DNA from: Mycobacterium sp. M26
Lineage (GTDB): Bacteria > Actinomycetota > Actinomycetes > Mycobacteriales > Mycobacteriaceae
DNA: 64,000 nucleotides
Assembly (NCBI RefSeq): GCF_001494595.1
Contig: NZ_LN929908.1
Location: 3,083,139-3,147,138 of the forward strand
Direction: 5' to 3'
The translations under genes were made by a program, and so were the position numbers. Below the pieces are notes generated by a model that made no database searches, was not told the DNA's origin, and was given only the letters and a program-made list of their open reading frames with translations. Below, one piece after another: positions 48,357 to 56,610 of this stretch; the first letter of the stretch is position 1, and each line of letters opens with the position of its first letter.

Positions 48357-49277
48357 TCAGGCGCGCGGATGGGCCTGGTCGTGCACCGCCCGCAGTCGCG
48401 CGACGGTGACATGGGTGTAGAGCTGGGTGGTCGCCAGCGTCGAGTGGCCGAGCAGTTCCTGGACGATGCGCAGATCGGCCCCGCCTTCGAGCAGGTGGGT
48501 GGCCGCACTGTGGCGCAGGCCGTGCGGGCCGATACCGGGTGCGCCGTCGACCGCGCCGACGGTCTGGTGCACGACGGTACGGGCCTGGCGGGGGTCCAGC
48601 CGCTTACCGCGCGGGCCGAGGAGCAGCGCACTCCCGGAGTGGGCGTTCACCAGCGCCGGACGACCATCGGTGAGCCAGGCAGTCAGCGCGCCCAGCGCCG
48701 GCTTGCCGAACGGCACGGTGCGCTGCTTGTTGCCCTTACCCAGCACCCGCAGCAGCTGGCGCCCGGTGTCGACGTCGTCGACGTCCAGACCGCACAACTC
48801 GCTGACGCGGATCCCGGTGGCGTAGAGCAGTTCGACGATCAGGCGGTCGCGCAGCGCCAGTGGATCGCCCTGCTCGGCGCCGAGATCGGCGGCAGCCATG
48901 GCTGCCAGCGCCTGGTCCTGGCGCAGCACGGCAGGCAGGGTGCGCCGCGCCTTCGGCAGCTGCAGACGGGCGGCGGGGTCGGTATCGAGCAGTCCGCGTC
49001 GGGTGGCCCAGGCGGTGAACGTTTTCACCGCCGAGGTCCGGCGCGCCAGCGTGGTGCGAGCGGCGCCGGTGGCGGCCTGGGCGGCCAGCCACGACCGCAG
49101 CACCGGAAGGCTCACGGCGCTCAGGCCGGCGCCGGGGGCACGCTCGTCGACAAAGCTGAACAGTGACCGCAGATCGGTCAGGTAGGCACGACGGGTGTGC
49201 TCGGACCGGCCGCGTTCCAGCGCGAGGTACTCGGCGTACTCGTCGAGGATCGCGCTCAGGTCGACCGGATCGTGCAC
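48357..49277 (-). CDS. xerC: Tyrosine recombinase XerC
   Basis: Encodes 306 residues from a GTG at 49277; a GTG at 49301 would add eight residues, and neither has a good ribosome site. XerC with XerD resolves chromosome dimers at dif. The N-terminal SAM-like domain has LALERGRSEHTRRAYLTDL. The catalytic set is complete: Arg in ATGIRVSELCGL, Lys in GKGNKQRTVPF, His/Arg in HGLRHSAATHL, His in LGHST and nucleophile Tyr in TTQLYTHV. The LEGGADLRIVQELLGHS stretch is typical of XerC/D. Its position before a siderophore-interacting gene fits Rv2894c. It does not look like a phage integrase, as no phage genes or att repeats are near. Confidence 0.94.
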   Translation of the reverse strand: MHDPVDLSAILDEYAEYLALERGRSEHTRRAYLTDLRSLFSFVDERAPGAGLSAVSLPVLRSWLAAQAATGAARTTLARRTSAVKTFTAWATRRGLLDTDPAARLQLPKARRTLPAVLRQDQALAAMAAADLGAEQGDPLALRDRLIVELLYATGIRVSELCGLDVDDVDTGRQLLRVLGKGNKQRTVPFGKPALGALTAWLTDGRPALVNAHSGSALLLGPRGKRLDPRQARTVVHQTVGAVDGAPGIGPHGLRHSAATHLLEGGADLRIVQELLGHSTLATTQLYTHVTVARLRAVHDQAHPRA

Positions 49278-49340
49278 TCCCCTACGTTCGCACCGATTCA
49301 CGGCCGCACCGCCGACCGACGCGGACCCGTATCCGTGCTG

Positions 49341-49790
49341 TTACCAGTTCCAGACGGACGGGTCGTCGGCCGGATACTGCGCACACACGTCGGTGGCGCG
49401 AGCGGCGACACCCTTGTTGTTGAAGAACAGCTTGGCCCAGTTCGGCCACTGCCACGACAGCGGTTCGTAGAACGCATTGGTGGCGGTGTCCTCGGAGTAC
49501 TGCCGCCGCCCGGCGTAATCCATGGCGAAGAACCAGTGGATACGGTCCCGCACGGCCTGCTGCAGATCCGGCGACTTGTTGTTGTAGTCGATCAGGTAGC
49601 GCTCGTAGTACACCGGTCGGACATCACGGACTGCCGCCAGGATCTGCTCGGGCGTGCAGGACGTCCGCAGGATGCGGTTGGGAATCGGATAGTCGTCGGT
49701 GGCGTCGGCCGCGGCAGTGCCTGCCCCCGCCAGTGCCACGACGACCGACGCGACGGCCGCGGCCGTCCCGCGCAGCACGTGTCGCTTCAT
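49341..49790 (-). CDS. Small secreted protein, DUF5078-like
   Basis: Encodes 149 residues from ATG 49790. The signal peptide (TAAAVASVVVALAGAGTAAA) ends near residue 29. The mature part contains two cysteines (RTSCTPEQ and TDVCAQYP) that may form a disulfide, and a conserved-looking YYERYLIDYNNKSPDLQQAV. I recall similar mycobacterial secreted proteins annotated as DUF5078; function is unknown. It is 26 bp downstream of the cysteine-rich small gene and may be cotranscribed with it and the CsoR-family regulator. Confidence 0.75.
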   Translation of the reverse strand: MKRHVLRGTAAAVASVVVALAGAGTAAADATDDYPIPNRILRTSCTPEQILAAVRDVRPVYYERYLIDYNNKSPDLQQAVRDRIHWFFAMDYAGRRQYSEDTATNAFYEPLSWQWPNWAKLFFNNKGVAARATDVCAQYPADDPSVWNW

Positions 49791-49816
49791 CGCTGTCTCA
49801 CCTCTTGAACCCTGTC

Positions 49817-49984
49817 CTACCTCTTGCGCTTGAACGGATTCCACCGTGACGGCGGGGCCTCACTCGGGGCATGACCCGAGCACCACTGCCCGGCGGGCAC
49901 GCTGCGACGCACGGCGTCGACATGCATACCGCAACCGGCCCAGGTGGTCTTTCCGCAGACGCGGCAGTTGACGGCACGGCACAT
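49817..49984 (-). CDS. 55-residue cysteine-rich (zinc-ribbon-like) protein
   Basis: Read leftward from ATG 49984 this gives MCRAVNCRVCGKTTWAGCG (start) and then a histidine/cysteine segment QWCSGHAP, ending WNPFKRKR. The ATG has a perfect-looking GAGGAG seven bases before it. Cysteines at 2, 7, 10, 18 and 35 and histidines at 21 and 38 could bind one zinc ion or another metal. Small proteins of this type are common in actinobacteria, often near CsoR-family genes. It is 28 bp downstream of the regulator and is probably in the same transcript. Function unknown: a metallochaperone-like or protein-binding role is possible. Confidence 0.75.
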   Translation of the reverse strand: MCRAVNCRVCGKTTWAGCGMHVDAVRRSVPAGQWCSGHAPSEAPPSRWNPFKRKR

Positions 49985-50012
49985 AGGGAACTCCTCTCGA
50001 TGGCGAGCCGGC

Positions 50013-50318
50013 TCAGGCCAGGCTCAAGAACAACTTCTCCAACTCTTCGATCGTCAGCGTCTGGGCGCCCGACCCGGAATCTCCGTCGATGCAGTCCCGC
50101 AGACCGGTGGCGATGATGGTGAACCCCGCGCGGTTCAACGCCTTCGACACCGCTGCCAGTTGGGTGACCACGTCTTTACAGCCCCGGCCGTCCTCGATCA
50201 TGCCGATCACGCCGCCGAGCTGACCGTGCACCCGGCGCAGCCGGTTCAACGTCGCCGACACGGCTGCATCGCACTGCGGCTGTTGGTTGGCCGCATCAAC
50301 TTTCTCGGTTCGCACCAT
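50013..50318 (-). CDS. CsoR/CstR-family transcriptional repressor
   Basis: Encodes 101 residues with the all-helical CsoR fold: LNRLRRVHGQLGGVIGMIEDGRGCKDVVTQLAAVSKAL then GFTIIATGLRDCI. The two core cysteines, Cys47 and Cys76, are 29 residues apart, as in this family. The position four residues before the second Cys, a copper-binding His in true CsoR, is Gly72 here. That two-Cys, no-His pattern is the CstR (persulfide-sensing) type rather than the copper type. The start is 5 bp from a perfect inverted repeat, so the gene is probably autoregulated while it represses the divergent mmpS-mmpL pair. Confidence 0.88.
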   Translation of the reverse strand: MVRTEKVDAANQQPQCDAAVSATLNRLRRVHGQLGGVIGMIEDGRGCKDVVTQLAAVSKALNRAGFTIIATGLRDCIDGDSGSGAQTLTIEELEKLFLSLA

Positions 50319-50322
50319 TTCT

Positions 50323-50347
50323 ATATACCATACCCCCTATGGTATAT
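50323..50347. promoter_or_regulatory. Perfect inverted-repeat operator between CstR-like and mmpS genes
   Basis: ATATACCATA (50323-50332) and TATGGTATAT (50338-50347) are perfect 10-bp arms around CCCCC. CsoR-family operators typically have a C/G run flanked by AT-rich arms (TACCCCC type), so the site fits the adjacent repressor. It lies 58 bp before the mmpS start and 5 bp before the repressor start and could control both. Confidence 0.75.
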
Positions 50348-50405
50348 CTAGAACGTCGGGGCGGGATCCGCTCCGGCCTGAGATTCCAGACGAGGAGATG
50401 CGTCG

Positions 50406-50837
50406 ATGCTCGGCTTGATGAAGCGGTTCTGGGTGGTGGCGGTGATCGTCATCGCGGTCATCGCGGCGGTCGCCGTGGTCAGCCGGCTACGCACGTTCTT
50501 CGATTCCGACCGGCCCTACATCGCCGCCCCGATGCCGGCTGACGCGATCAAGCCGATCAACACCAAGCGGGTGACCTACGAAATCGTCGGTCCTGCAGAG
50601 GCTTCCGGGCGGGTCAGCTACCTCGATGTCAACGGTAAGACCATCGAGGCCGGGTTCACCGGCCTGCCGTGGTCGGTGACCGTCAGCACCACCGATCCTG
50701 GCGTGCTGGCCAATGTCGTCGCCCAGGGTGACACCGACGCGCTGGGCTGTCGCATCCTGGTCAACGACAAGCTCGTCGCCGAGGACTTCGCCGACGGCCG
50801 CGACGCGCAGGCCTTCTGTCTGGACAAAGCGGCATGA
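50406..50837 (+). CDS. MmpS-family membrane accessory protein
   Basis: Encodes 143 residues from ATG 50406, preceded by GAGGAG. One N-terminal helix (FWVVAVIVIAVIAAVAVV) is followed by an extracytoplasmic beta-rich domain with VTYEIVGPAEASGRVSYLDVNG, the standard MmpS pattern. MmpS proteins work with MmpL transporters in lipid or siderophore export and in drug efflux. Two cysteines in the outer domain (GCRILVND and AFCLDKA) are usual for the family and may pair. The stop overlaps the mmpL start by 4 bp. Confidence 0.92.
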   Translation: MLGLMKRFWVVAVIVIAVIAAVAVVSRLRTFFDSDRPYIAAPMPADAIKPINTKRVTYEIVGPAEASGRVSYLDVNGKTIEAGFTGLPWSVTVSTTDPGVLANVVAQGDTDALGCRILVNDKLVAEDFADGRDAQAFCLDKAA

Positions 50838-53812
50838 GCGCGCATACCGAGAACAAGCGGACCCGGATACCACGCACCATCCGGTCACTCGCCGTTCCGA
50901 TCATCCTGGTCTGGGTCGCCTTCACCGCGGCAGTGAATCTGCTTGTCCCCCAGGTGGAGAAGGTCGGGATGGCCAATGCGGTGTCGATGTCCCCGCAGGA
51001 CGCACCCGCGGTGATCGCCGCCAAGCGGATGGGCCAGAAGTTCGGCGAGTCGACCTCCGACAGCATCGCGATGGTGGTGCTGGTCGGCGATCAACCCTTG
51101 GGTGACTCCGCACATCGCTACTACGAGACTCTGGTCGAGAAGTTCAAGGCCGACACCAAGCACGTCGAGCATGTCCACGACTTCTGGGGTGACATGATCA
51201 CCGCTGCCGGCGTGCAGAGCAGCGACGGCAAGGCTGCCTACGTCCAGCTCAATCTGGCCGGCGACCAGGGCAGCACCGAGGGCAACCACTCGGTGGACGC
51301 TGTTCGCACCATCATCGACCACACCCCGGCCCCGCCCGGGCTAAAGGCCTATGTCACCGGTCCCGCACCGCTGACCACCGATTCCCTGGAGGCCAGTGAC
51401 CGCGGCATGATCAAGATGACCGTGGTGACCATGATCGTCATCACGATCATGCTGGCCCTGGTCTATCGCTCGGTCAGCACGGTGCTGCTGATTCTGGCCA
51501 TGGTCGGCATCGAGATGGGCGCGGCCCGCGGCACGGTGGCGGTCATCGGCCATCTGGGCGTGATGGACTTCTCGACGTTCTCGGTGCCGTTGATGACAGC
51601 GCTGGCGATCGCCGCGGGTACCGACTATGCGATCTTCCTCATCGGGCGTTATCACGAAGCCCGGCAGAACGGCGAAGATCCGGAATCCGCCTACTACACC
51701 GCTTTCCACGGTGTCGGCCACGTCATTCTAGGATCAGGACTCACCATCGCCGGTGCGATGCTGACCCTGCGGCTGACCCGGTTGTCCTACTTCAACTCGC
51801 TGGCCTATCCGTCGGCGCTGGCTCTGATCATCGTCGTGGCGGCGGCCATGACCGTTGCCCCCGCCATCCTGGTGGTGGCGGCCCGGTTCGGTCTGCTCGA
51901 CCCGAAGCGGATGATGAAGACGCGTGGGTGGCGCAAGGTCGGCACCGCGACGGTCCGCTGGCCCAAACCGATTTTGGCCGCGGCCACCAGCGTGGTGCTG
52001 CTCGGCCTGCTGGCCATGATCGGCTACAAGACCAGCTACGACGACCGGCGCTACATCCCCGCCGACGTCCCCGCCAACATCGGCTACGCCGCCGCCGAAA
52101 AGCACTTCAGCACCGCGCGGCTCAATCCGGACATCATGACCATCGAGTCTGATCACGACATGCGCAACCCCACCGACATGATCGTGCTGGACCGGATCGC
52201 CAAGGCGCTGTTCCGGATCAAGGGAATTGCCATGGTGCAGAGCATCACCCGGCCGCTGGGCTCCCCCATCGCACACAGCTCGATCCCGTACCAGGTCAGC
52301 ATGTCCTCGGTGCCGATCACCCAGAACCTGCAGTTCCTCAAGGAGCGAGTGGGTGACATCAGCACCATGTCCGACGACATGGGCGCGATGATCGCGTCGA
52401 TGCAGCGGATGCAGGCACTGATGGTGAAGTTCTCCGACGCCATGCACACCACCGTCGGATCGGCCAACGGCATGGTGGACTCCGCGCATCGCAGTGTCGA
52501 CGACATGAACACCATGAAGGCGACCCTCGACGAGATGCGGGACAACATCGCGAATTTCGACGACGAGGTGCGACCATTCCGGAACTACTTCTACTGGGAC
52601 CCGCACTGTTTCAATATCCCCGCTTGCTTTGCAGTGCGATCGGCGTTCGATGCCATGGACGGCGTCAACACCTTCAGCGACAACATGGCCTCGCTGCAGA
52701 CCGACATGACCGCGATGGTCGACGGTATGGACAAGATGGTCAACGGGATGGGCGAGATCGACACCCTGGCTCCCCAGATGGTCCAGCAGTTCGGCCCGAT
52801 CATCGCCACAGCCACCACGATGCAGCAGACCCTGCAGACCATCCACAGCAGCTTCTCCGGGCTCATCGACCAGATGCAGCAGATGACAGATACTGCGACC
52901 GCGATGGGTGAGGCGTTCGACGCCTCCAAGAGTGACGACTACTTCTACCTGCCACCGGAGGTGTTCGCCAATCCCGACTTCCAGAAGGGCCTGAAGCTGT
53001 TCCTCTCCCCTGACGGCAAGGCGGCCCGGCTCATCATCACCCACGACGTGAATCCGGCGTCCGAGGAAGGCATCTCGGTGGTCGATGACGAGCTGAGCGC
53101 CGCGCACGAGGCGATCAAGGGCACCGCGTTATCGGGAGCGGACATCTACCTGACCGGCACTGCGGCCACCTACCGCGACGTGCAGTCCGGGGCCAAGTAC
53201 GACACCATGATCGCCGCCTTCGCGGCACTGACGCTCATCTTCATCGTCATGCTGATCATCACCCGTGCGCTGGTGGCGTCGATGGTGATCGTCGGCACGG
53301 TGGTGATCTCACTCGGGGCGGCGTTCGGCTTGTCGGTGTTCATCTTCGAGCGCGTCGTGGGCATCCAACTGAACTGGATCGTGCTGGCCTTCGCGGTGAT
53401 CATCCTGATGGCCGTCGGCAGCGACTACAACCTGTTGCTGGTGTCACGATTCAAGGAGGAGATCGGCGCCGGAATCAACACCGGCATCATCCGGTCGATG
53501 GGCAGCACCGGCACCGTGGTGACCGCCGCCGGCCTGGTCTTCGCGTTCACGATGGGCTCGATGATCTCCGGTGACCTGCTCAATGTGGGTCAGGGCGGCA
53601 TGACCATCGGAATCGGCCTGCTGCTGGACACCCTGATCGTCCGGTCGCTGATGACACCCTCGATCGCCGCCATCCTCGGCCCGTGGTTCTGGTGGCCGCT
53701 CAAGGTGCGCCAGCGCCCGGCCTACAGCGAACGGATGGGCCTGATGACCCCTAAGCCGACGAGCAAGCAGGCCGACACCGGCGAGGACACCGAGGCGCTG
53801 ACCCCGGCCTAG
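50834..53812 (+). CDS. MmpL-family RND transporter
   Basis: Encodes 992 residues, an RND-superfamily transporter with about 12 helices and two large extracytoplasmic loops. The conserved Asp-Tyr pairs of the proton relay are seen in GTDYAIFLIGRYHEA and VGSDYNLLLVSRFKEE. The second loop (about residues 490-720) is Met/Asp-rich and probably coiled, with repeated DDMGAMI and MVDGMDKMVNGM stretches, as in the MmpL4/MmpL5 group. MmpL4/5 with MmpS export siderophores and drugs in M. tuberculosis. The substrate here is unknown. Regulation by a CstR-like repressor is unusual. It converges on the siderophore-interacting gene with a 4-bp overlap. Confidence 0.93.
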   Translation: MSAHTENKRTRIPRTIRSLAVPIILVWVAFTAAVNLLVPQVEKVGMANAVSMSPQDAPAVIAAKRMGQKFGESTSDSIAMVVLVGDQPLGDSAHRYYETLVEKFKADTKHVEHVHDFWGDMITAAGVQSSDGKAAYVQLNLAGDQGSTEGNHSVDAVRTIIDHTPAPPGLKAYVTGPAPLTTDSLEASDRGMIKMTVVTMIVITIMLALVYRSVSTVLLILAMVGIEMGAARGTVAVIGHLGVMDFSTFSVPLMTALAIAAGTDYAIFLIGRYHEARQNGEDPESAYYTAFHGVGHVILGSGLTIAGAMLTLRLTRLSYFNSLAYPSALALIIVVAAAMTVAPAILVVAARFGLLDPKRMMKTRGWRKVGTATVRWPKPILAAATSVVLLGLLAMIGYKTSYDDRRYIPADVPANIGYAAAEKHFSTARLNPDIMTIESDHDMRNPTDMIVLDRIAKALFRIKGIAMVQSITRPLGSPIAHSSIPYQVSMSSVPITQNLQFLKERVGDISTMSDDMGAMIASMQRMQALMVKFSDAMHTTVGSANGMVDSAHRSVDDMNTMKATLDEMRDNIANFDDEVRPFRNYFYWDPHCFNIPACFAVRSAFDAMDGVNTFSDNMASLQTDMTAMVDGMDKMVNGMGEIDTLAPQMVQQFGPIIATATTMQQTLQTIHSSFSGLIDQMQQMTDTATAMGEAFDASKSDDYFYLPPEVFANPDFQKGLKLFLSPDGKAARLIITHDVNPASEEGISVVDDELSAAHEAIKGTALSGADIYLTGTAATYRDVQSGAKYDTMIAAFAALTLIFIVMLIITRALVASMVIVGTVVISLGAAFGLSVFIFERVVGIQLNWIVLAFAVIILMAVGSDYNLLLVSRFKEEIGAGINTGIIRSMGSTGTVVTAAGLVFAFTMGSMISGDLLNVGQGGMTIGIGLLLDTLIVRSLMTPSIAAILGPWFWWPLKVRQRPAYSERMGLMTPKPTSKQADTGEDTEALTPA

Positions 53813-54657
53813 GCTTCGCCGGCCTCTGCGGCAGCCAGTTCCCGCTTCCACTGCCGGAAGGTCTCCTCGGTGCGACCCCGGCGCCAGTAGCCGGAGATGG
53901 ACGCCCACTTGGCGTCCACCCCGCGCTCCTTGCGGATGTAGGGCCGCAGGTTGTGCATGACGGCTTGCGCCTCACCGTGGATGAACACCTGGACCTGACC
54001 GGGCAGCCACTGCGCGGTGGTGACCGCCTCGACCAGCGGTGCATGGTCACCGGCGCGGTCTTCCGGGACCAGGTCGGCGCGCCCGCCGCGGTAGATCCAG
54101 TAGATGTCCACGCCCTCGGGCGCGATTAACTCGATCTCGTCCTCCGGCCCGGCGACTTCGACGAAGACCTTGCCGATTGCGTTGGGCGGCAGGGCTTCCA
54201 GTGCAGCACTGATGGCGGGCAGACCGGCCTCGTCGCCGGCGAACAGGTACCAGTCGGCCGCGGGATCCGGCGCGTAGGCACCGCCGGGGCCCATCAGGTG
54301 GATGGTGTCCCCCGGCTGGGCGGCCATCGCCCACGGCCCGGCGACACCGTGTTCGCCGTGCACCACGAAGTCGACGGTGATCTGTCGGGCGTCGGGCTCG
54401 ACCCGTCGCACCGTATAGGTGCGAACCGTGGGCTGATGCTCCGGCGGCAGCTCGGAGAAGCTGTCCATCGTCAGTGGTTGCGGCAGGGTCGCGACGTCGA
54501 TGTCGTCCCGCACGAAGGCGAACTTGACGTAGGAATCGGTGTACTCACCCGGGGTGAACGTGTCGAATCCTGTGCCGCCCAGTACGACCCGCACCATATG
54601 CGGGGCCAGCTGCTCGGTGCTCACCACCTGAAACGTATGCAGTGGTCGACCAGCCAT
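53809..54657 (-). CDS. viuB: Siderophore-interacting (ferric-siderophore reductase) protein, ViuB-like
   Basis: Encodes 282 residues of the SIP family. It has an FAD-binding barrel (FTPGEYTDSYVKFAF, then RTYTVRRVEP, the FAD contact) and a C-terminal SIP domain (YLFAGDEAGLPAISAAL, then VFIHGEAQAVMHNLRPYIR with the final GYWRRGRTEE). Such enzymes reduce or release iron from ferric siderophores in the cytoplasm. Rv2895c is the M. tuberculosis counterpart and also follows xerC. Here an mmpS-mmpL module is inserted between them. The stop overlaps the mmpL stop by 4 bp in convergent orientation. Confidence 0.93.
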   Translation of the reverse strand: MAGRPLHTFQVVSTEQLAPHMVRVVLGGTGFDTFTPGEYTDSYVKFAFVRDDIDVATLPQPLTMDSFSELPPEHQPTVRTYTVRRVEPDARQITVDFVVHGEHGVAGPWAMAAQPGDTIHLMGPGGAYAPDPAADWYLFAGDEAGLPAISAALEALPPNAIGKVFVEVAGPEDEIELIAPEGVDIYWIYRGGRADLVPEDRAGDHAPLVEAVTTAQWLPGQVQVFIHGEAQAVMHNLRPYIRKERGVDAKWASISGYWRRGRTEETFRQWKRELAAAEAGEA

Positions 54658-54740
54658 CGCGCCTCCTGACGGAACTCGTTAGTCAACCTCATCGACTATA
54701 CGGTCCGCCGGGCGTTAGGGGCCGGCTACCTCCGGCCCGG

Positions 54741-55487
54741 TTACTGCGCCTCAAGCCGTCTGAGTGCCCGAAATGCATACGGCGTCACCACCGCGATCAG
54801 CACGAAGAACATGACGAACACCGCCCAGAAGTTCAGCAGCCCATGCCACGCGAACGGACCCGTTGTCACGAACGGGACCACGCTGAGCGGAAGGTAGATC
54901 GCCGCGGTCAGCAAGCTCAGGTAGCCGACCCAGCGCGGGAAGAGCGGCTCGGCGCGGGGATCCATCAGGATCGCGACGCCGAGCGCGACGCTCTGCAGGA
55001 ACGAGAAGACGAAGGTGAGGTCGAAGAAGAACCAGCCGAAGTCGTACAGCGTCTGAATCGTCTCCGCTGACCGCACCTCCGCACGAAATGCTGCTACCTG
55101 CCAGACCACTGCCGGCACCGCCGTGACCACTCCTGTCATCAGTCCGCCGATCAGCTCGGTCATCGACAGGGGTCCCATCGGCCCCTCTATCCGGCTGATG
55201 ATCTTCGACAGCACGATGCTCCAGGTGTAGTAGAAGGGAGCACCGACGACCATCAGCACCATGCCGGCCTGGATCGCTGTCTGATGTTCGCGAAAGTACG
55301 CCGCGATGGTGGCCGCATCCAGATGCTGAGCTGGTGGTGGCCAAAAGCCGGCGAACACGGCGAAGCCGAGTAGCCCCAAGCCGGCATAGACACACACCGA
55401 ATAGAGCCCGACCCGCAGAAGCCGGAAGTCGACGCGGGCCGGGACAACACCCTGATTCTCAACCGGCGAACCGAGAGCTGCTGTCAT
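54741..55487 (-). CDS. Polytopic membrane protein of unknown function
   Basis: Encodes 248 residues from ATG 55487, chosen for the GGGAGG nine bases upstream. There are about six or seven helices: VGLYSVCVYAGLGLLGFAVFAGFW near residue 25, then near 75-95, 110-130, 150-172, 183-200 and 207-230. I do not recognise the family. The loop between helices has WPPPAQHLDAATIAAYFREHQTAI, a pattern I have seen in uncharacterised actinobacterial membrane proteins annotated near TetR genes. A 6-5-6 palindrome lies about 60 bp upstream. It lies downstream of the TetR gene in the same direction. Confidence 0.65.
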   Translation of the reverse strand: MTAALGSPVENQGVVPARVDFRLLRVGLYSVCVYAGLGLLGFAVFAGFWPPPAQHLDAATIAAYFREHQTAIQAGMVLMVVGAPFYYTWSIVLSKIISRIEGPMGPLSMTELIGGLMTGVVTAVPAVVWQVAAFRAEVRSAETIQTLYDFGWFFFDLTFVFSFLQSVALGVAILMDPRAEPLFPRWVGYLSLLTAAIYLPLSVVPFVTTGPFAWHGLLNFWAVFVMFFVLIAVVTPYAFRALRRLEAQ

Positions 55488-55548
55488 AGTTCCTCCCTGA
55501 GATTCCCGAACGGGTGACGCGCGGCCGGTCACCGACCCCCGGGAAGCG

Positions 55549-55565
55549 TAATCGAATAGCGATTA
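55549..55565. promoter_or_regulatory. Palindrome upstream of the membrane protein gene, possible TetR operator
   Basis: TAATCG (55549-55554) and CGATTA (55560-55565) are perfect 6-bp arms around AATAG. It lies 62 bp before the membrane protein start and could be the operator of the neighbouring TetR regulator. No TetR binding consensus was available for comparison. Confidence 0.35.
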
Positions 55566-55691
55566 AAAAACATCCGAACCGCGAATCTCCCACTGAAGCG
55601 GTCCTCAACAGTGCACAGGAGGGGGCCGCAGCGTTACTTTTTCATCAGGATTCAGAGATCGGCTCCTGACGCGGCCCCGCACCGACCGCGA

Positions 55692-56354
55692 CTAAACGGT
55701 CGCCGTTTCGGCAAGCCCGTGCAGAATGACCGATTGGGCGGTCTTGACCACTGCGTCGACGGAGCCACGTCGTGGATTCCACCATTCGACCGCCCAGTTC
55801 AACGCCCCCAGCACAAGCATCTGGGCAATGTAGAAATCCAACTCAGGACGCAACAGACCCTCGCGGGCGACATCGTTGATGAGTCGTCGCCAGATTTCGC
55901 CGTACCGTTCCTCTTCCCGGATCTGGCGCTTGCGGATGGACTCGGGCACCTGCCCCGCATTCCGGATCGCCGCGGTGGTGTAGTCCGAAATCTCGAGCTC
56001 GTGACGGAGATGCGCCTCCACCGCCACCATCAGCCTGTCGGTTGCCGGTGTGCCATCGGGGACCTCGTCGAGCGCCGCCGCGACATGCTCACGCATGTCT
56101 GCAATCCCGGCCCACATCACCTCTTCGATCAACTCGTCACGGGACGGGAAGTAGTAGTAGATCGCCGGCGCCTGAAGCTCGGCAACCGCCGCGACGTCGG
56201 TCAGCCGTAGGCCTGCATAGCCCCGGTCGGACAGAACTCGAGCGGCGGCGTCGAGGATGCGAGACCGGGTCAACGCGGATTTAGACTCCGCCTCCGGCTC
56301 GCCGGGAGGCTTGTCAGCATTCCTCGTCGACAGTCGGGAGTTTTGCCTGGCCAT
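55692..56354 (-). CDS. TetR-family transcriptional regulator
   Basis: Encodes 220 residues from ATG 56354; the frame open further upstream is not like a TetR N-terminus. The helix-turn-helix part reads RSRILDAAARVLSDRGYAGLRLTDVAAVAELQAPAIYYYFPSRDELI, typical of the family (turn at VAELQAPAIYYYF). The larger C-terminal domain would bind a ligand. The gene is divergent from the thiolase gene across 254 bp, so control of the downstream thiolase/acyl-CoA dehydrogenase pair by an acyl-CoA or similar ligand is plausible. This is inference from position. Confidence 0.9.
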   Translation of the reverse strand: MARQNSRLSTRNADKPPGEPEAESKSALTRSRILDAAARVLSDRGYAGLRLTDVAAVAELQAPAIYYYFPSRDELIEEVMWAGIADMREHVAAALDEVPDGTPATDRLMVAVEAHLRHELEISDYTTAAIRNAGQVPESIRKRQIREEERYGEIWRRLINDVAREGLLRPELDFYIAQMLVLGALNWAVEWWNPRRGSVDAVVKTAQSVILHGLAETATV

Positions 56355-56591
56355 CGGCTCATGATACGGCTGCGACGACTCTCGCCATGGCAAGCTCCGG
56401 CTGGTTGGCCGCGGGCGAGCCCGCCCCGAAGACACCGCCAACATCCCTTTTTCACGTCCACGATAAGTATCTGCCGGCCTCGCATCCCCGATGGAGGACA
56501 GTCCCGAATCATCGCCGAGCCATCCGAAACCCGCACTGCCCCGGGCCACTGCCCCAGGTCGGGTACCGCGGCTTTTGCCATTTTTGATTCT

Positions 56592-56610
56592 ATGTTAAAT
56601 TAATTTGCAT
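56592..56610 (+). promoter_or_regulatory. AT-rich near-palindrome at the thiolase start
   Basis: A 19-base imperfect palindrome centred on the perfect AAATTAATTT (56597-56606) ends at the thiolase start codon (56609). No Shine-Dalgarno precedes the ATG, so it may be a promoter of a leaderless transcript or a TetR operator, or both. Evidence is base composition and symmetry only. Confidence 0.35.

Noticed and set aside
48357..49277. Tyrosine recombinase as sign of a prophage or integrative element
   Set aside because: Sequence and position fit the housekeeping XerC; no phage genes, att repeats or tRNA are nearby.
50013..50318. Copper-sensing CsoR assignment
   Set aside because: The His that completes the copper site in CsoR is Gly72 here, so the two-Cys CstR-like reading is preferred.
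54676..54700. IdeR-like sequence GTTAGTCAACC upstream of the siderophore-interacting gene
   Set aside because: Half-sites are spaced one base short of the IdeR consensus and the outer bases do not match, so it is too weak to list as a box.
55622..55678. GGGGCCGC/GCGGCCCC hairpin after the TetR gene as a terminator
   Set aside because: The 8-bp stem encloses a loop of about 41 bases and has no U-tract, so it is too weak to list as a terminator.
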